Source: CAXMRP01 sp964196155 (lineage in GTDB: Bacteria; Pseudomonadota; Alphaproteobacteria; Rhizobiales; Afifellaceae). Taken from it: a DNA stretch of 52,316 nt. This document shows positions 8,148 to 16,732 of the stretch, piece by piece. Every line of letters begins with the position of its first letter. The first letter of the stretch is position 1. The DNA lies in NCBI GenBank assembly GCA_964196155.1, contig CAXMRP010000134.1:1-52316 (forward strand), written 5' to 3'. A program made the position numbers and the translations under genes. Below the pieces are notes generated by a model that was not told where the DNA came from, made no database searches, and worked only from the letters and a program-made list of their open reading frames with translations.

Positions 8148-10372
8148 GCGACCGCTCCTATTTTTTTCTGCCCGGGCGGATCGTCCCCGGCCGGTTTGGT
8201 AGTTGCCGAACGGCGGCCGAGTTTGCGCTCGCTGACCAGCAGCTGAACCAGGCTGACCGCCGCCAGCATGACCAGGATCAGCACCGATGAGTAGGCAATC
8301 GCCAGGCCATAATCGCCGTTCTCGACCCGGCCGATGATATAGGCGGTGGCCATGTGATAGTCGGCGGAAACCAGAAATATCACCGCGCTGACCGATGTGA
8401 TCGCCCGCACGAAGCTGAACACCAGTGCCGCGGCGATGGCCGGGCGCAAAAGCGGCAATATGACCTTGCGCACCGTCGTGAAACTGTTGGCGCCAAGGGT
8501 CAGCGATGCCTCGTCGAGGTTTTTGTCCAGCTGGCTCATCGCCGCCACACCGGCTCGCAGGCCCACCGGCATATTGCGGAACATGAAGCAGATGATCAGG
8601 ATGATGCCGGTACCGGTGATCTCGATCGGTGGAATATTGAATGCCAGAATATAACTGACGCCGATCACCGTGCCGGGGATGGCAAAGCTCAACATCGTGC
8701 CAAACTCAAACAATAGCCGGCCAGCGAACTTTTGCCGGACCAGCAGATAGGCGGTCAACAGGCCAACCGCCGCTGTCAGCGGCGCGGCAATGGCCGAAAT
8801 GGTGATCGTCGTCCAGAACGAGTTCCACGCCGAACCGGTCCACACCAGCCCGAATTCGCCGCTGGTAATCGAAAAGGCTTCCGCATAGTGACGCCAGGTG
8901 AAGGAATGGTCGCGGCCCCAGGTCTCGACAAACCCGCCGAACATCACCATGCAATAGATCACCAGCATCATCGCCGTCCACGGTATGACGATGGCGAAAA
9001 TCGCCCAGGTGAGGCGTTTTGGCAGCGCCGCATGGAGGCCGGAATCGCCCTTGCCGGTGACCGTGACATAGGATTTCTTTCCCACCCAACGGCGCTGGAC
9101 ATAGAACGCCGTCAGGGTAAACACCAACAGCACGATCGCCAGCACGGCGGCGCGGCCCTGATCGTTTTGCGCGCCGACAATGGCAAAGAATATATCTGTC
9201 GACAGCACCCCGTAATTGCCGCCAAGCACAAACGGATTGCCGAAATCCGCCATGCTTTCGATAAAGCCGAGCAGGAAGGCGTTGGCGAGCCCCGGCCGCA
9301 TCAGCGGGAAGGATACGGTGGTAAAGGTCGTCCAGGAATCGGCGCGCAACGTCTGCGCGGCTTCCTCCATCGACGGGCTGACGCCCTCGACCACGCCGAT
9401 CAGGACAAGAAAGGCAATCGGCGTGAATGCCAGCATCTGCGCCAGCCAGATGCCGGTGAACCCGTAGATCCAGCGGCTCGGCTCGATATCAAAGGCCCAA
9501 TCCATGAACTGGCTGACCACACCGGCCCGGCCGAACAACAAGATCATCGCCAGCCCGATAACGAAGGGTGGTGTGATGATCGGCAACACCGTCAGCACCC
9601 GGAACGCCTTGCCAAACCGCAGCCGCGCCCGTGTCGTGACCAGCGCAAAAGCCAGGCCCAGCAGCGTCGAGCCGAAGCCGACCGTCGTTGCCAGCATCAG
9701 CGAATTCCAGGCAACGCCGCAGCTGACATTTTCGCTAATGCAGCGCAGGCCCCAAATCTTGTTGTCGCTGATTTTTTCGGCAAACAGCAACAACGTGAAG
9801 GCGCCATCATTATCCTGGAAGGCGCTCATCAGGATGCGCGATACCGGGAAGAAAACGAAAGCGACAATCAGCGTGATGATCAGCCCGATGGAGCCGGCAA
9901 CGAACAGATCGCCGCCAACATAGCCGCGCGCTGCAAAACTCTGGGTCAGGAGAAATAAAAATGCCCCGGCAACCAGAACGGCGCCATAGCCCAGCCCGAA
10001 TTGCCGCTCGACCGGCCCGAACAGCGATTCAAGCGCGGCATATTCCCACCCGCCAATGCCGATGGTGAAGCCTTGCAGGAACAGATAGGCCAGACCGCCA
10101 ATTCCCGCGATGGCCAGATATCTTGCCTGTTGCTGGCCGCTCGCGTCCCGGCGCAGAACCGGAACCACCGCCAGAAAAAACAGGATCAGCGGTGCCAGCC
10201 AGATTTTCCCGTGCACGAATATCTGCAGCAGGGCCGGGGCATAATCGGCATCAAACGGATAGCCGTCGGTAAGCCAGACAAACGACCAAAAGGAATCGTC
10301 CGTCGTGTACCAGGGGATGATTGCGAACCCGATGAGGCCGACAGCAAACCACAGGACGATAAATCGGTTCAT
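8144..10372 (-). CDS. AfuB-type double permease of an ABC importer
   Basis: One 742-residue inner-membrane protein carrying two permease domains. An N-terminal region of about 200 residues has several hydrophobic helices. The first permease domain (about residues 215-425) has the EAA loop MEEAAQTLRADSWTTFTTVS; the second (about 520-720) has DEASLTLGANSFTTVRKVIL. Fused permeases of this size occur in the AfuB/FbpB class, including AfuB proteins that import hexose phosphates and others annotated for ferric iron. The binding protein lies 44 bases upstream and the ATPase overlaps by four bases. The inositol-phosphatase-like gene at the head of the operon favours a phosphorylated organic substrate, but that is inference. 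Confidence 0.85.
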   Translation of the reverse strand: MNRFIVLWFAVGLIGFAIIPWYTTDDSFWSFVWLTDGYPFDADYAPALLQIFVHGKIWLAPLILFFLAVVPVLRRDASGQQQARYLAIAGIGGLAYLFLQGFTIGIGGWEYAALESLFGPVERQFGLGYGAVLVAGAFLFLLTQSFAARGYVGGDLFVAGSIGLIITLIVAFVFFPVSRILMSAFQDNDGAFTLLLFAEKISDNKIWGLRCISENVSCGVAWNSLMLATTVGFGSTLLGLAFALVTTRARLRFGKAFRVLTVLPIITPPFVIGLAMILLFGRAGVVSQFMDWAFDIEPSRWIYGFTGIWLAQMLAFTPIAFLVLIGVVEGVSPSMEEAAQTLRADSWTTFTTVSFPLMRPGLANAFLLGFIESMADFGNPFVLGGNYGVLSTDIFFAIVGAQNDQGRAAVLAIVLLVFTLTAFYVQRRWVGKKSYVTVTGKGDSGLHAALPKRLTWAIFAIVIPWTAMMLVIYCMVMFGGFVETWGRDHSFTWRHYAEAFSITSGEFGLVWTGSAWNSFWTTITISAIAAPLTAAVGLLTAYLLVRQKFAGRLLFEFGTMLSFAIPGTVIGVSYILAFNIPPIEITGTGIILIICFMFRNMPVGLRAGVAAMSQLDKNLDEASLTLGANSFTTVRKVILPLLRPAIAAALVFSFVRAITSVSAVIFLVSADYHMATAYIIGRVENGDYGLAIAYSSVLILVMLAAVSLVQLLVSERKLGRRSATTKPAGDDPPGQKKIGAVA

Positions 10373-10416
10373 CGTCTATCCTGTCCTGTCGGCCGCACCG
10401 GGTCGCGCATCAACAA

Positions 10417-11442
10417 TCAGCGCGGCAAGGCGCCGACTTCGTCATCCCAGCGCTTCAACAGGCGCTTGCGTTCCGCTGATGAACCATACTTTACAAAGTC
10501 GTATTCGATCAGCGTCAGCTTATCGAGATCCGGCGATTCATCCGGCGGTGTTGCGCCCGAGTTGGACGGTACCTGATAGGCCTTGGCTTCGCGCGCCCGG
10601 GTCTGGATATCGGCACGCAGGGCGAAGTCGTAAAACTTCTTGGCGCTTTCCATGTTGCGGGCATTCTTGATGATGCTCATGGAGCCGATTTCGTAGCCGG
10701 TTCCCTCGCACGGCGCGACGATCTCGACCGGGAAGCCGTTGACCACCTGGGTCACCATGTCATGCATGAAGGTGATGCCGATCGTGGTCTCGCCACGGGC
10801 AGTTGCCTTGATCGGTGCCGAGCCGGACTTGGTGTACTGGTTGATGTTCAGATGCATCTTTTTCATGAAATCGAAGGCTTTTTCCTCGCCCATGATCTGC
10901 ACCAGTGTCGCCAGTGTCGTATAGGACGTGCCCGATGAATTCGGATTGGCGATCTGAACTTCACCCTTGTATTCCGGCTTGGCCAGATCCGACCAGCATT
11001 TCGGCGGGTTCAGACCTTTGGAGGCCAAAAGTTCGCTGTTGTAGCCAATGCCCAAGGCGCCGGCATAGATGCCGACAGTCATCATGCCGGCAGATTTTGC
11101 CTGGCCCTGTGCCCAGGGATGAAGGGTGCCGAATGTCGGCGAGGTATATTCCTCGGTCAGACCTTCTTCGGCGGCCTGAAGATGCGGATCGCCGGTGCCG
11201 CCCCACCACACATCGCCCTTGGGATTGCGCGATTCCGCCTTGATCTGGGCGAAAGTCTCGCCCGAGCTCTTGCGGGTCATGGCAACATCGATGCCGGTTT
11301 CTTTTTCAAACGCCTCGACCATCAAATTGCACCACTCAATTTGAGGGCTGCAATACAGCGTCAGCTTGTCGGCGGCTTGTGCGGGCAGTGACATTGCTGT
11401 CGACAGCGCCAGCACCCCCAGTCCGATTAGTGTCTTTTTCAT
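10417..11442 (-). CDS. AfuA/FbpA-type periplasmic binding protein
   Basis: Periplasmic receptor, 341 residues, with a Sec signal peptide (MKKTLIGLGVLALSTAMSLP, cleaved after AQA). The mature start KLTLYCSPQIEWCNLMVEAF and the segment DVWWGGTGDPHLQAAEEGLT belong to the large family annotated as iron(III) or AfuA-type receptors. The paired tyrosines that hold ferric iron in true FbpA proteins are not evident near the C terminus, which weakens an iron role. A good Shine-Dalgarno (AAAGGGAG) precedes the ATG. First transporter gene of the operon, 52 bases after the phosphatase-like gene. Confidence 0.85.
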   Translation of the reverse strand: MKKTLIGLGVLALSTAMSLPAQAADKLTLYCSPQIEWCNLMVEAFEKETGIDVAMTRKSSGETFAQIKAESRNPKGDVWWGGTGDPHLQAAEEGLTEEYTSPTFGTLHPWAQGQAKSAGMMTVGIYAGALGIGYNSELLASKGLNPPKCWSDLAKPEYKGEVQIANPNSSGTSYTTLATLVQIMGEEKAFDFMKKMHLNINQYTKSGSAPIKATARGETTIGITFMHDMVTQVVNGFPVEIVAPCEGTGYEIGSMSIIKNARNMESAKKFYDFALRADIQTRAREAKAYQVPSNSGATPPDESPDLDKLTLIEYDFVKYGSSAERKRLLKRWDDEVGALPR

Positions 11443-11494
11443 CGTTGCTTTCTCCCTTTGTTATGGTTTGGTTTTCTTGGGTTCCGCCAACCGG

Positions 11495-12478
11495 CTATTG
11501 CGACAAAGAGGCCGCAGGTATTGCGTCTTGCGCTCCCGCTGGCCGGTTGCTGGTATCGGTGCGCTCGTGCCCGGCTACGTGCTTCATCTGCTCGATAATG
11601 CCCGGCGCTGCCGCCAGGACCGGGTTGCCGGACAACAGCCCGTCGCCGGCCAGAAAATCATTGACCCATCCTCCAGCCTCCTCGACCAGCACCAGGCCGG
11701 CCAGACAGTCCCAGGAATTCATGTGCGGCTCATGATAACCGATCAACCGGCCCGCCGCGACCCACGCCAGTGACAACGCGCCGGATCCGCAGCGATGGAA
11801 CATGCCGCCGCCTTTGATCAGGCGTTCCAGCGCGCCAAGTGAGATGTCCGGATCGATCCGGGTCGAATGCCCAATGCCAACCAGCCCGGCGTTGATATGA
11901 TCGGCATCGCTGATGCGAAGTTGGGCGCCGTTTGCAAACGCGCCCTGATCGCGGGCGGCCGCGAATAATTCGTTGTGAACCGGATCGAAAATGGCGCCAA
12001 GCTGTATGACGCCATTGCTGATGCAGGCTATCGATACGCACCACGTTGGCATGCCGAAGACGAAACAGTCCGTGCCATCAATCGGATCTACAACCCAGAT
12101 GGTGCCCTGACCAGAGGGTAAATCCGCTGAAGTGCCTGACTCTTCGCCCAAAAAGCCATCGTCGGGATAGCGCTCGGCAATCGCCGTGCGGATATAATCT
12201 TCCACCGCCCGGTCGGCCATCGTGACCCGGTCTTGCAGACCCTTGCTTTCGACTTCCAGCGTGTCTCGCGTCTCATAAAACGATAGTGCCCGGCTGCCGG
12301 CTTCCCGCGCCAGCGTTTGCACAAATGCGAATCGGGCCAAAATTTCGGTCTGGTCGAGTGTTTTCGCCGCGGCAACAGGGTCGGTCATGAGCATCCCGGA
12401 TTTCCAGTTTGGACCGAACACGCGTTCACCCGTGTCCCGGCCATAAGCCTCACTATATGATTGGGAATTCGGATTCAC
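11495..12478 (-). CDS. Inositol monophosphatase family protein
   Basis: Soluble Mg-dependent phosphatase of the inositol-monophosphatase superfamily. The metal-binding signatures are complete: GEESGT, then DPIDGTDCF (motif A, Cys in place of the usual Asn), and WDCLAGLVLVEEAGG (motif B). The longest form starts at a GTG (12478) and has 327 residues; an ATG at 12388 gives 297, nearer the family length of 260-280, and neither start has a convincing ribosome binding site. A Pro/Ala/Ser-rich tail of about 20 residues follows the domain. Position at the head of an AfuABC-like operon suggests it dephosphorylates the imported compound. Alternatives are inositol, histidinol or fructose-bisphosphate phosphatase activity. 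Confidence 0.85.
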   Translation of the reverse strand: MNPNSQSYSEAYGRDTGERVFGPNWKSGMLMTDPVAAAKTLDQTEILARFAFVQTLAREAGSRALSFYETRDTLEVESKGLQDRVTMADRAVEDYIRTAIAERYPDDGFLGEESGTSADLPSGQGTIWVVDPIDGTDCFVFGMPTWCVSIACISNGVIQLGAIFDPVHNELFAAARDQGAFANGAQLRISDADHINAGLVGIGHSTRIDPDISLGALERLIKGGGMFHRCGSGALSLAWVAAGRLIGYHEPHMNSWDCLAGLVLVEEAGGWVNDFLAGDGLLSGNPVLAAAPGIIEQMKHVAGHERTDTSNRPAGAQDAIPAASLSQ

Positions 12479-12870
12479 AAGAATTGCTCTGAACTTGCGG
12501 AATGCAGCCGATCGGTTGCCGGCTTTTCGGCCGGGGCGGCAAATGTGCGCCAGAGCTCCGCTGAGACCGCCGGCGATCGGGGAACTCGGATCCAGTAGAT
12601 CACGTCAATCGCCCCCGTGGGCGAACTGGGTCGGATCAACGCAACAGGCGCCCAAAAACGCAAATAGCGGAAATGACTTGCATTTTGCATTTATATCACC
12701 CATATCCACGGCGATTCCTGCGGATGCGCGATTTGACCGCCTCAGGTCAGAACCCCCCGGGGATATTTCTTTTAAAATTATCGTTGATCCAAATGCGCTT
12801 GGACGACGACACATCAAACGCTGGTGACGCACCATTTTGTGGTGTTCCCGGCGCGTAAGGAACATTTATT
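12479..12870. other. Divergent intergenic region upstream of the helicase
   Basis: 392 bases between the phosphatase-like gene (minus) and the RNA helicase (plus). No supported gene; the open frames here have no protein-like composition. A small inverted repeat CGCCC-CCGT-GGGCG sits near 12610, and an AT-rich segment near 12760-12790 lies in what would be the helicase mRNA leader. Long leaders are common on cold-induced DEAD-box helicase genes, but I see no defined riboregulator. Confidence 0.5.
12678..12706 (+). promoter_or_regulatory. Possible sigma-70 promoter for the helicase
   Basis: TTGCAT and CATATC separated by 17 bases in the most AT-rich part of the gap. If used, the helicase transcript would have a leader of roughly 155 bases. 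This is a pattern match by eye only. Confidence 0.3.
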
Positions 12871-14115
12871 TTGACACTCAATTCGTTTGCCGAACTTGGC
12901 CTGTCCAAGCGGCTTCTGCGTGCCCTTGAGGACGCAAACTATGAGACCCCGACCCCGATCCAGACCCAGGCAATCCCGTTGCTGCTGGACGGCGCCGACC
13001 TGTTGGGCATTGCCCAGACCGGCACCGGCAAGACGGCGGCTTTCACCCTGCCACTCCTCGACAATCTTGCCGAGGACGATGAAAAGCCGCACGCCAAACA
13101 GGCGCGCGCGCTGATTCTGGCGCCGACCCGCGAACTGGTTATCCAGATATCCGAAAGCATCAAGACCTATGCCCGGCACATGCCGGTTCGCCAGACGACC
13201 GTGATCGGCGGCGTCGGTGCCAAGCCCCAAATCAATGCGATGCGTCACGGTGTCGACATTCTGGTCGCCACGCCGGGACGGCTGCTCGATCTGATCAACC
13301 AGCGCCATCTGGATTTGCGCAACACCGAGTATCTGATCCTCGATGAGGCGGACCGGATGCTCGACATGGGCTTCATCAAGGACGTGCGGAAGATTGTCGC
13401 CATGATGCCCGGCGAGCGGCAAACGCTGCTTTTCTCGGCAACCATGCCGCCGGAGATCACCCGGCTTGCCAATGAAATCCTGTTTGAGCCGGAGCGCGTT
13501 GAAATTGCCGCCAGGACAGTCGCCGTGGAGCGCATCGACCAGCGCGTCTATCACCTCAGCCCGGCCGACAAACGGACCCGTTTGGTCGCGCTTCTGGCCG
13601 ATGCCGAGATGGAGCGGGTGCTGGTTTTTACCCGCACCAAGCACGGCGCCAACAAGGTCGTGAAACATCTCGGCCATGCCGGCGTCGACGCCGATGCCAT
13701 TCACGGCAACAAGTCACAAAGCGCGCGGCAGAAGGCGCTGGAAAAGTTTCGCGACGGAAAATTGCGGGTCCTGGTGGCGACCGACATTGCCTCGCGGGGC
13801 ATCGATGTTGATGGCGTGACCCATGTGATCAACTACGAACTGCCCAATGTTCCTGAAAGCTATGTCCACCGCATCGGGCGTACCGCCCGCGCTGGCGCTT
13901 CAGGAATTGCGATATCCTTTTGCGATGCCAGCGAACGGCCCCACCTGAAGACAATCGAGCGGTTGATCAAACGGCCTATCGATGTGGTCGGTGAGGTGCC
14001 AATGCAACTGGATGTGCCTGCCAACAGCAACAAGGCGGCCAACGGCAAACCCGGCAACAAGCCCGCCACACCTGGCCGCCGGCGTCGCCGTCGTCCCAAT
14101 CGGCGCGCTGCATAA
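12871..14115 (+). CDS. rhlE: DEAD-box ATP-dependent RNA helicase, RhlE-like
   Basis: RNA-unwinding enzyme in ribosome assembly or mRNA turnover, 414 residues. All core motifs are present in order: F and Q motif (ETPTPIQTQAIP), motif I AQTGTGKT, Ia PTRELV, Ib TPGR, II DEAD, III SAT, IV VLVFTRT, V ATDIASRGIDV, VI HRIGRTARAG. The C terminus is a short, very basic tail (GRRRRRRPNRR) that likely adds RNA affinity. Translation appears to start at a TTG (12871), since AAGGAA lies 9-10 bases upstream and the next residues LNSFAELGLS match the family start. A small basic-protein gene follows 66 bases later. Confidence 0.92.
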   Translation: MTLNSFAELGLSKRLLRALEDANYETPTPIQTQAIPLLLDGADLLGIAQTGTGKTAAFTLPLLDNLAEDDEKPHAKQARALILAPTRELVIQISESIKTYARHMPVRQTTVIGGVGAKPQINAMRHGVDILVATPGRLLDLINQRHLDLRNTEYLILDEADRMLDMGFIKDVRKIVAMMPGERQTLLFSATMPPEITRLANEILFEPERVEIAARTVAVERIDQRVYHLSPADKRTRLVALLADAEMERVLVFTRTKHGANKVVKHLGHAGVDADAIHGNKSQSARQKALEKFRDGKLRVLVATDIASRGIDVDGVTHVINYELPNVPESYVHRIGRTARAGASGIAISFCDASERPHLKTIERLIKRPIDVVGEVPMQLDVPANSNKAANGKPGNKPATPGRRRRRRPNRRAA

Positions 14116-14181
14116 GCGGCAATCGAAATGCTCGCCGAATCCTGCTAGTATCCTTGCAGCAAAATAACATGAGGTCTGCAG

Positions 14182-14340
14182 ATGCCACGTAAGCCGAATT
14201 ATCGTTTTGAACGGTCAGAGCGCGACAAGGCCAAGGCCTTGAAAAAGGCCGAACGCCTGAAAGCGAAATCGGAAAAGTCTGATGCCCGCAATGCCGATGA
14301 CGGCGAGGGCCAAAATCCCGAATTGCCGGAACAAACATAA
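14182..14340 (+). CDS. Small basic conserved protein, 52 residues
   Basis: A short gene with a good ribosome binding site (GAGG, seven bases before the ATG). The product begins MPRKPNYRFERSERDKAKAL, continues with a Lys/Ala/Glu-rich helix (KKAERLKAKSEK), and ends in an acidic, disordered tail (DDGEGQNPELPEQT). From memory, small proteins with this MPRKPNYxFERxERxxAK start are common in alphaproteobacteria and carry no known function. The charge pattern suggests nucleic-acid or ribosome contact, which is inference. It lies just after the RNA helicase and may share its transcript. Confidence 0.7.
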   Translation: MPRKPNYRFERSERDKAKALKKAERLKAKSEKSDARNADDGEGQNPELPEQT

Positions 14341-14417
14341 TATCCGTTGCATGAGGTTCTGAGCGGGGTGGCGGCATTTGCCATCCCGTTTGCAACATTT
14401 TTCCGTCACGTGAAATT

Positions 14418-14577
14418 ATGACGCCAATTTGGTGGGGCATCATCGGCCCGGGCGCCATCGCCGACAAATTTGCGAACGGGCTGAGTGGGTCCGCTTCGGG
14501 CGCCCTGACCGTACTGGCCAGCCGGTCCCCTCCTTCGCCCTTTTTTGCCCGCGCTCGCCCGGCGAGATCGTCTCAAC
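14418..14577 (+). pseudogene. Gfo/Idh/MocA oxidoreductase, N-terminal fragment
   Basis: Starting at the ATG at 14418, the first 36 residues read MTPIWWGIIGPGAIADKFAN, then GLSGSASGALTVLASR. This is the Rossmann NAD-binding start of the Gfo/Idh/MocA dehydrogenase family (GIIGxGxIA). After residue 36 the homology stops and the frame runs through a Pro/Arg/Ser-rich stretch into a stop around 14577. The family is 330-400 residues long and no further part of it was found before the SDR gene at 14688, so this is a deletion remnant. The remaining bases to 14687 hold nothing else I can support. Confidence 0.65.
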
Positions 14578-14687
14578 ATTGCCTGCCTTGACGATTGATC
14601 TCGGTACCGATGACATGGCTTGGCTGAATCTGGAAACGGACGGGTACTTGCCCGGCCTTTTGCATTGTGAACCGACAGGATCAGGAT

Positions 14688-15485
14688 ATGGGTCAATTTG
14701 ACGGTAAAACAGTGATTGTCACCGGCGGCGCGCTCGGCATTGGCGGCGCAACGGCGCGTGCCTTTGCCGGCGAAGGCGCCAATGTCACGGTGATGGATAC
14801 CAATGTCGCCGCCGGAACTGAAACGGTCGCGGCCATGGCGCCGATGACGGGAACGGGTCTGTTCGTGCAGGCCGACGCCGGCTTATCGCAAGGTTGCCTT
14901 CGCACCGTCGAGGCGACTGTGGAGGCATTCGGCGGTGTTGATATTCTCGTCAACAATGTCGGCATTCATCCGGCGGCGTCGATTGTCGATATCGTCGATC
15001 TGCCCGAAGAACTGTGGGATCAGATCATTGCCGTCAATTTGAAAAGCCGCTTCCTGATGGCAAAATTCTGCATTCCCCACATGCGCAAGGCCGGCGGCGG
15101 CGCGATTATCTCCATTGCCAGTGTGCAGGGCTTGCAATCGATGCCCGGCGTGTCGGCCTATGCCGCCTCAAAGGGCGGCGACCTGTCGCTCACCCGCCAG
15201 CTTGCGGTCGATTTCGCCGCCGAAAACATCCGCGTGCTGGCGGTCAATCCGGGCACCATCGATACGCCGCTGGTCCGCGCCGTGGCCGGCGTTCCCGATG
15301 CCGAAATGACAACCGCGCTGAAATCTTACGGCAAGGACCATCCGATGGGCCGGGTTGGCAAAGCCGAAGAGATCGCCGCTGTGATCCTGTTCCTGGCCGG
15401 CGACGGCGCATCCTTCATGACCGGCGAGAGCGTCACCGTCGATGGTGGCATGATGGCCAAGGGCGCCTGGGCTGGTGAAGACTGA
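14688..15485 (+). CDS. Short-chain dehydrogenase/reductase (SDR)
   Basis: NAD(P)-dependent oxidoreductase of the classical SDR family, 265 residues from the chosen ATG. The cofactor motif is TGGALGIGGA (about residues 12-21), the structural NNVG motif follows, the catalytic Ser lies in IISIASVQG, and Tyr and Lys are in YAASKGG. The C terminus ends with the usual FMTGESVTVDGGMM. The ATG at 14688 follows AGGATCAGGAT; an in-frame start at 14667 would add seven residues. The substrate is unknown. A truncated Gfo/Idh fragment just upstream suggests it once belonged to a sugar or polyol oxidation cluster. Confidence 0.88.
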   Translation: MGQFDGKTVIVTGGALGIGGATARAFAGEGANVTVMDTNVAAGTETVAAMAPMTGTGLFVQADAGLSQGCLRTVEATVEAFGGVDILVNNVGIHPAASIVDIVDLPEELWDQIIAVNLKSRFLMAKFCIPHMRKAGGGAIISIASVQGLQSMPGVSAYAASKGGDLSLTRQLAVDFAAENIRVLAVNPGTIDTPLVRAVAGVPDAEMTTALKSYGKDHPMGRVGKAEEIAAVILFLAGDGASFMTGESVTVDGGMMAKGAWAGED

Positions 15486-15507
15486 TCGGGTCAGCCTGGC
15501 GCGTGGA

Positions 15508-16608
15508 CTATGGGCTGGGGCAGCGGCCTGATTTCACCATGCGTTCGGGACGGAAAGCGGTGAGGTCAATGGCCGACTGGCCATCGACGATCAACTCGGC
15601 AATTGCCTCACCGGTCGCCGGCGCATTGAGGATGCCCCACACGCTGTGGCCAGTCGCGACGTAAGCCCCGGGCGCACCGGCAATTGCGCCAATCAACGGC
15701 AACCCGTCATTGGTGACCGGCCGGTAGCAGGCCTGCTCGGCGACGATTTCTGCGCTCTTTAATGCCGGCACGACAGTCGCTGCCGCATTGCGGATTTGAT
15801 CGGCAGCACCATCATCGGGCAGCACAATCGCCGAATTTTCCGGCAGCGGCTGTTGGCTCGACAGGCCGCAAACATAGACCGTGCCGTCAGGGCGCGGATA
15901 AATTTCCGGCGACAGCATCTGCCTTTGTCCAAGTTCCACTTCGGAAAACAGCGCGTGGGCGCTGATCTGCGCATCGGGGCGAAACACAACGCTGTTGCCT
16001 TTCAGGCCATGGACCGCCGGCAGCGGCAGCCACGCAGCCGCCAACGCCGACCACGGCCCCATCGCAATCACTACGGCATCGCAATGATGGGCTTGCCCGT
16101 CGACCAGCACACCAGCGACTGTGTCGCCATCTGCGTGTCGGATCAGGCTCCGGGCACTGCCGATGATCACCGTAGCGCCGGCATCCTGTGCCATCTGCAT
16201 CATGGCTTGGGTAAACTGTGCCGGGTGCACCTGCGCCGTGGTTTGGCTTGTGCCCAAAGGCCCCTGAAGCGCCGCACATGGTGAAACCCAGTCGGGCAAC
16301 GGCCCGCGCCCGAATTCGGAAACATCACGGGTAGCGCTAGCAGCTACACTCAGCGTGTCGAGCCGCCGATACCCCCAGTCATGCGCGCACTGTTCAGCCA
16401 GTTGCCCATGCAATTCGAAGCTCCGCCGGGCAAGAGCGGCAAGCGGTGAGCCATCGTTCCAGTCAAGCGCCAGAAACCCGCCCGATTTTCCCGATGCCGC
16501 CGAAGCCACGCCGGTCTTTTCAACCACGGTAACGCTGACGCCGCGCCGGGCGAGAAAATAGGCCGAGCAAGCGCCAATAACCCCGCCGCCACAAATGATG
16601 ACCTGCAT
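15508..16608 (-). CDS. FAD-dependent DAO-family oxidoreductase
   Basis: Flavoenzyme of the glycine/D-amino-acid oxidase (DAO) family, 366 residues. The dinucleotide-binding start is VIICGGGVIGACSAYFLARR with VVEK at the end of the second strand; SGKSGGFLALDW is the typical FAD contact region. A late segment (ACYRPVTNDGLPLIGAIAGA) and GHSVWGILNAPATGEAIAEL are characteristic of the family C-terminal half. The ATG at 16608 has AAGGGA seven bases upstream. Likely substrates are N-methyl or D-amino acids such as sarcosine, glycine or D-proline, which cannot be separated here. It is divergent from selO across a 124-base promoter gap. Confidence 0.85.
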   Translation of the reverse strand: MQVIICGGGVIGACSAYFLARRGVSVTVVEKTGVASAASGKSGGFLALDWNDGSPLAALARRSFELHGQLAEQCAHDWGYRRLDTLSVAASATRDVSEFGRGPLPDWVSPCAALQGPLGTSQTTAQVHPAQFTQAMMQMAQDAGATVIIGSARSLIRHADGDTVAGVLVDGQAHHCDAVVIAMGPWSALAAAWLPLPAVHGLKGNSVVFRPDAQISAHALFSEVELGQRQMLSPEIYPRPDGTVYVCGLSSQQPLPENSAIVLPDDGAADQIRNAAATVVPALKSAEIVAEQACYRPVTNDGLPLIGAIAGAPGAYVATGHSVWGILNAPATGEAIAELIVDGQSAIDLTAFRPERMVKSGRCPSP

Positions 16609-16732
16609 TTGTCTATCCCTTGTCTCATCTTGTTGCGGCAGTGTTTTGACAGCGCCCCACCGACAGGGCACTGGTTCTGGTTGGCCGGCCGCACTACTTT
16701 ATCCGGTGAACCCGTCAGCCTGAAAGGGCACA

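Noticed and set aside
8732..9958. 408-codon open frame on the plus strand
   Set aside because: Antisense to the AfuB-type permease; translation is Gln/Arg/His-rich and repetitive, typical of the complement of a membrane-protein gene.
12814..13704. 296-codon open frame on the minus strand
   Set aside because: Antisense to the DEAD-box helicase.
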